A DNA stretch of 64,000 nt, from assembly GCA_016219005.1 (NCBI GenBank), contig JACRCN010000031.1:1-64000 (forward strand), written 5' to 3'. The stretch is from Deltaproteobacteria bacterium (lineage in GTDB: Bacteria > Desulfobacterota > Desulfobacteria > Desulfobacterales > SpSt-501). This document shows positions 62,838-64,000 of this stretch, in pieces. A program made the translations under genes and the position numbers. The notes beneath the pieces are model-generated. The model was not told where the DNA came from. It did no database searches and saw only the letters and a program-made list of their open reading frames with translations. Position 1 is the first letter of the stretch; the number at the start of each line of letters is the position of its first letter.

Positions 62838-62945
62838 TCAGAACAGTGTCAGCTGGATCAGGTAGCCGAGCCCGCTGAACAGCCCGATGCAGAACACCAT
62901 CGAAAATATTGCCTTGAACCAGCCCTCTACGAATTTCTTGGTCAC
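62838..62945 (-). CDS. 35-residue single-helix membrane protein
   Basis: GTG start, with GGAG eight bases upstream. The product begins VTKKFVEGWFKAIF and continues with one hydrophobic helix (about 12-34) including FCIGLFSGLGYLIQL. There is one Cys and a short basic N-terminal tail, so the N-terminus probably faces the cytoplasm. It is too short to give a confident family. It lies between the ATPase and HD-GYP genes. Confidence 0.6.
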   Translation of the reverse strand: MTKKFVEGWFKAIFSMVFCIGLFSGLGYLIQLTLF

Positions 62946-62979
62946 CGGTCTTGCTCCGCGGGAAATATCCACAACATCC

Positions 62980-63672
62980 CTATACTACCACCAAACGGGC
63001 GGATTGTAAATTCGTTTCAAGCGGTCGTTCCAGCCCGTTCTCCCGAACATCGGCGCTGAACACGCGGGTCAGCTCCGGGCATAGGTTACGGCCCACCAGG
63101 TGCTTCAGCGTCTGCAGGGCGTCCACGGGGCGTTTACCCCTTTGGTAGGGCCTGTCCGTGGTCAAGGCGTCGAAACAGTCGGCTACGCTGATGATTTTTG
63201 CGCCCAGGGGGATCTGGTCGGCCTTGAGGCCGCGCGGATAGCCCGTTCCGTTCAGGCGCTCGTGGTGATAGTACACGCAGTCGATCACCGGTTCTGCCAT
63301 GTTGAGCACCTTCAGAAGCTCCCGGCCGATCTCCGGGTGACGGCGGATTTCGGCCCGCATGGACGCCGACAGCCGCGTCCGGGTGTTGGTCAGCAGCTTC
63401 CGGCTGAAGGTGATCTTGCCGATATCGTGCAGCAGACCGCCGATGCGCAGGGTTTCGATCTCCTCGGCGGAAAGCCCGATGCGTCGCGCGATTCGCTCGG
63501 CATAGGCGGCGACCCGCCGGCCGTGCCCCTGGGTGTAGGCATCCTGGGAGCCCATGACAAGGGTGAGGGCCGCCAGGTTGCAGAAGGCCTCGGCGGAGGC
63601 CTGCTGGAACTCCTGAATACCGGTCACGGCGGCCGGAAAAACGAGTTTGTGGTTCAACGTTGTGGCATCCAT
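62980..63672 (-). CDS. HD-GYP domain protein
   Basis: The 230-residue protein consists of an HD-GYP domain (about 35-220) with the metal-site HDIGK motif, the GYP loop (NGTGYPRGLKADQIPLGAK), and upstream HGRRVAAYAER. HD-GYP proteins hydrolyse cyclic di-GMP. There is no receiver domain, so it is a stand-alone phosphodiesterase. The window also has a PilZ protein that could read the same signal. A clean promoter lies upstream. Confidence 0.92.
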   Translation of the reverse strand: MDATTLNHKLVFPAAVTGIQEFQQASAEAFCNLAALTLVMGSQDAYTQGHGRRVAAYAERIARRIGLSAEEIETLRIGGLLHDIGKITFSRKLLTNTRTRLSASMRAEIRRHPEIGRELLKVLNMAEPVIDCVYYHHERLNGTGYPRGLKADQIPLGAKIISVADCFDALTTDRPYQRGKRPVDALQTLKHLVGRNLCPELTRVFSADVRENGLERPLETNLQSARLVVV

Positions 63673-63736
63673 TCAATTCATATCCGGCCCGATAGCGCCG
63701 GAATGTCGATCGAATTAATAGAGTTCGAAGGGCCGG

Positions 63737-63765
63737 TCTATAGAGGAAACGCCGTTAGGTGTCAA
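63737..63765 (-). promoter_or_regulatory. predicted promoter of the HD-GYP gene
   Basis: On the minus strand TTGACA (63760-63765) and TATAGA (63737-63742) have 17-base spacing, about 65 bases upstream of the HD-GYP start. The -35 lies in one arm of a perfect 11-bp inverted repeat AGGTGTCAAGG / CCTTGACACCT at 63757-63767 and 63885-63895. Confidence 0.75.
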
Positions 63766-63926
63766 GGAAAAACGGGTTCCAGGGGGGCCAGGGATAGCGG
63801 TGCAGGCGACTGAAGAACGTTTGGTTGCTTCTTGATTGGCTTGATTCGTGCTTTGTGAGATGCCCTATAGGCTCCAATCTTCAGCCTTGACACCTGAGCG
63901 GTTGCATCGGTTCCACCCCTTTGGCA

Positions 63927-64000
63927 TCAGTCTCCGCTCAGGCGCTCGATCACCCGGATAAAGGTCAGCGGATTGACGTTGACCGAGTTGACTTTCACCC
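63927..64000 (-). CDS. C-terminal end of an unidentified gene
   Basis: The last 23 codons and stop of a gene entering from the right edge read VKVNSVNVNPLTFIRVI then ERLSGD. The pattern around NPLTF could be the end of a receiver domain, where KPxxF is usual, but the Lys is not present. It is too short to call. Confidence 0.45.
   Translation of the reverse strand, partial: VKVNSVNVNPLTFIRVIERLSGD

Overview
This 64 kb window is GC-rich bacterial chromosome. The gene content points to an anaerobic or microaerophilic Desulfobacterota (delta-proteobacteria-like) organism: feoAB with a FeoB-associated Cys-rich protein, a fused cytochrome b plus Rieske protein plus octaheme cytochrome c, TRAP and Liv-type ABC uptake, many lipoproteins, and short dispersed hairpin repeats. 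This taxonomic call is inference from gene content; the window has no rRNA. I see no tRNA, rRNA, CRISPR array, prophage or transposase.

Layout. 1-4287: partial porin, two small coupled ORFs, feoA-feoB-Cys-rich protein, and a divergent DtxR/MntR-type regulator. 4374-8743: PilZ protein with two zinc ribbons, then a metal-resistance operon (CadC-like repressor, Zn/Cd/Pb P-type ATPase, ZIP transporter) with a clear operator. 8943-13318: exported S9 peptidase, VCBS/FG-GAP lipoprotein, DUF4124 protein and a small ORF. 13409-20101: exported HAD phosphatase, arylsulfatase, receiver-only protein, NarL-type regulator and a histidine kinase with an ABC-type sensor domain. 20432-25181: exported protein, cytochrome b, Rieske and octaheme cytochrome, a likely quinol-oxidising complex. 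25344-28891: frameshifted lipoprotein, K+ channel and four small exported proteins, one made of 13 nine-residue repeats. 29053-38415: ArsB/NhaD-type permease, two orphan amino-acid-binding proteins, FadL-type porin, DUF1254 protein, second sulfatase and a lipoprotein. 38576-44212: degraded LuxR fragment, large MscS channel, VWA protein with three OmpA-like domains, and a hemerythrin fragment. 44289-48034: TRAP transporter with a TatT subunit. 48306-52047: small lipoprotein unit, M48 protease pair, acyltransferase. 52377-60615: nine-gene catabolic operon (XRE-cupin regulator, 3-hydroxyacyl-CoA dehydrogenase, LivHMGFK, epimerase-like SDR, BKACE). 61025-64000: ModF-like double ATPase, a 35-residue membrane protein, HD-GYP protein and a partial gene.

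The most unusual signals are: a family of long imperfect-palindrome elements (two full and two partial copies); the nine-residue-repeat secreted protein; the VWA-3xOmpA protein; the cytochrome b/Rieske/octaheme-TPR cluster; a shared TCCTAG/TTTTAC motif upstream of both sulfatase regions, one copy lying next to the decayed end of a LuxR regulator; and several gene remnants found between annotated genes. I did not find one clearly unprecedented system. The BKACE-dehydrogenase-Liv operon and the repeat-protein cluster are the best candidates for undescribed biology.
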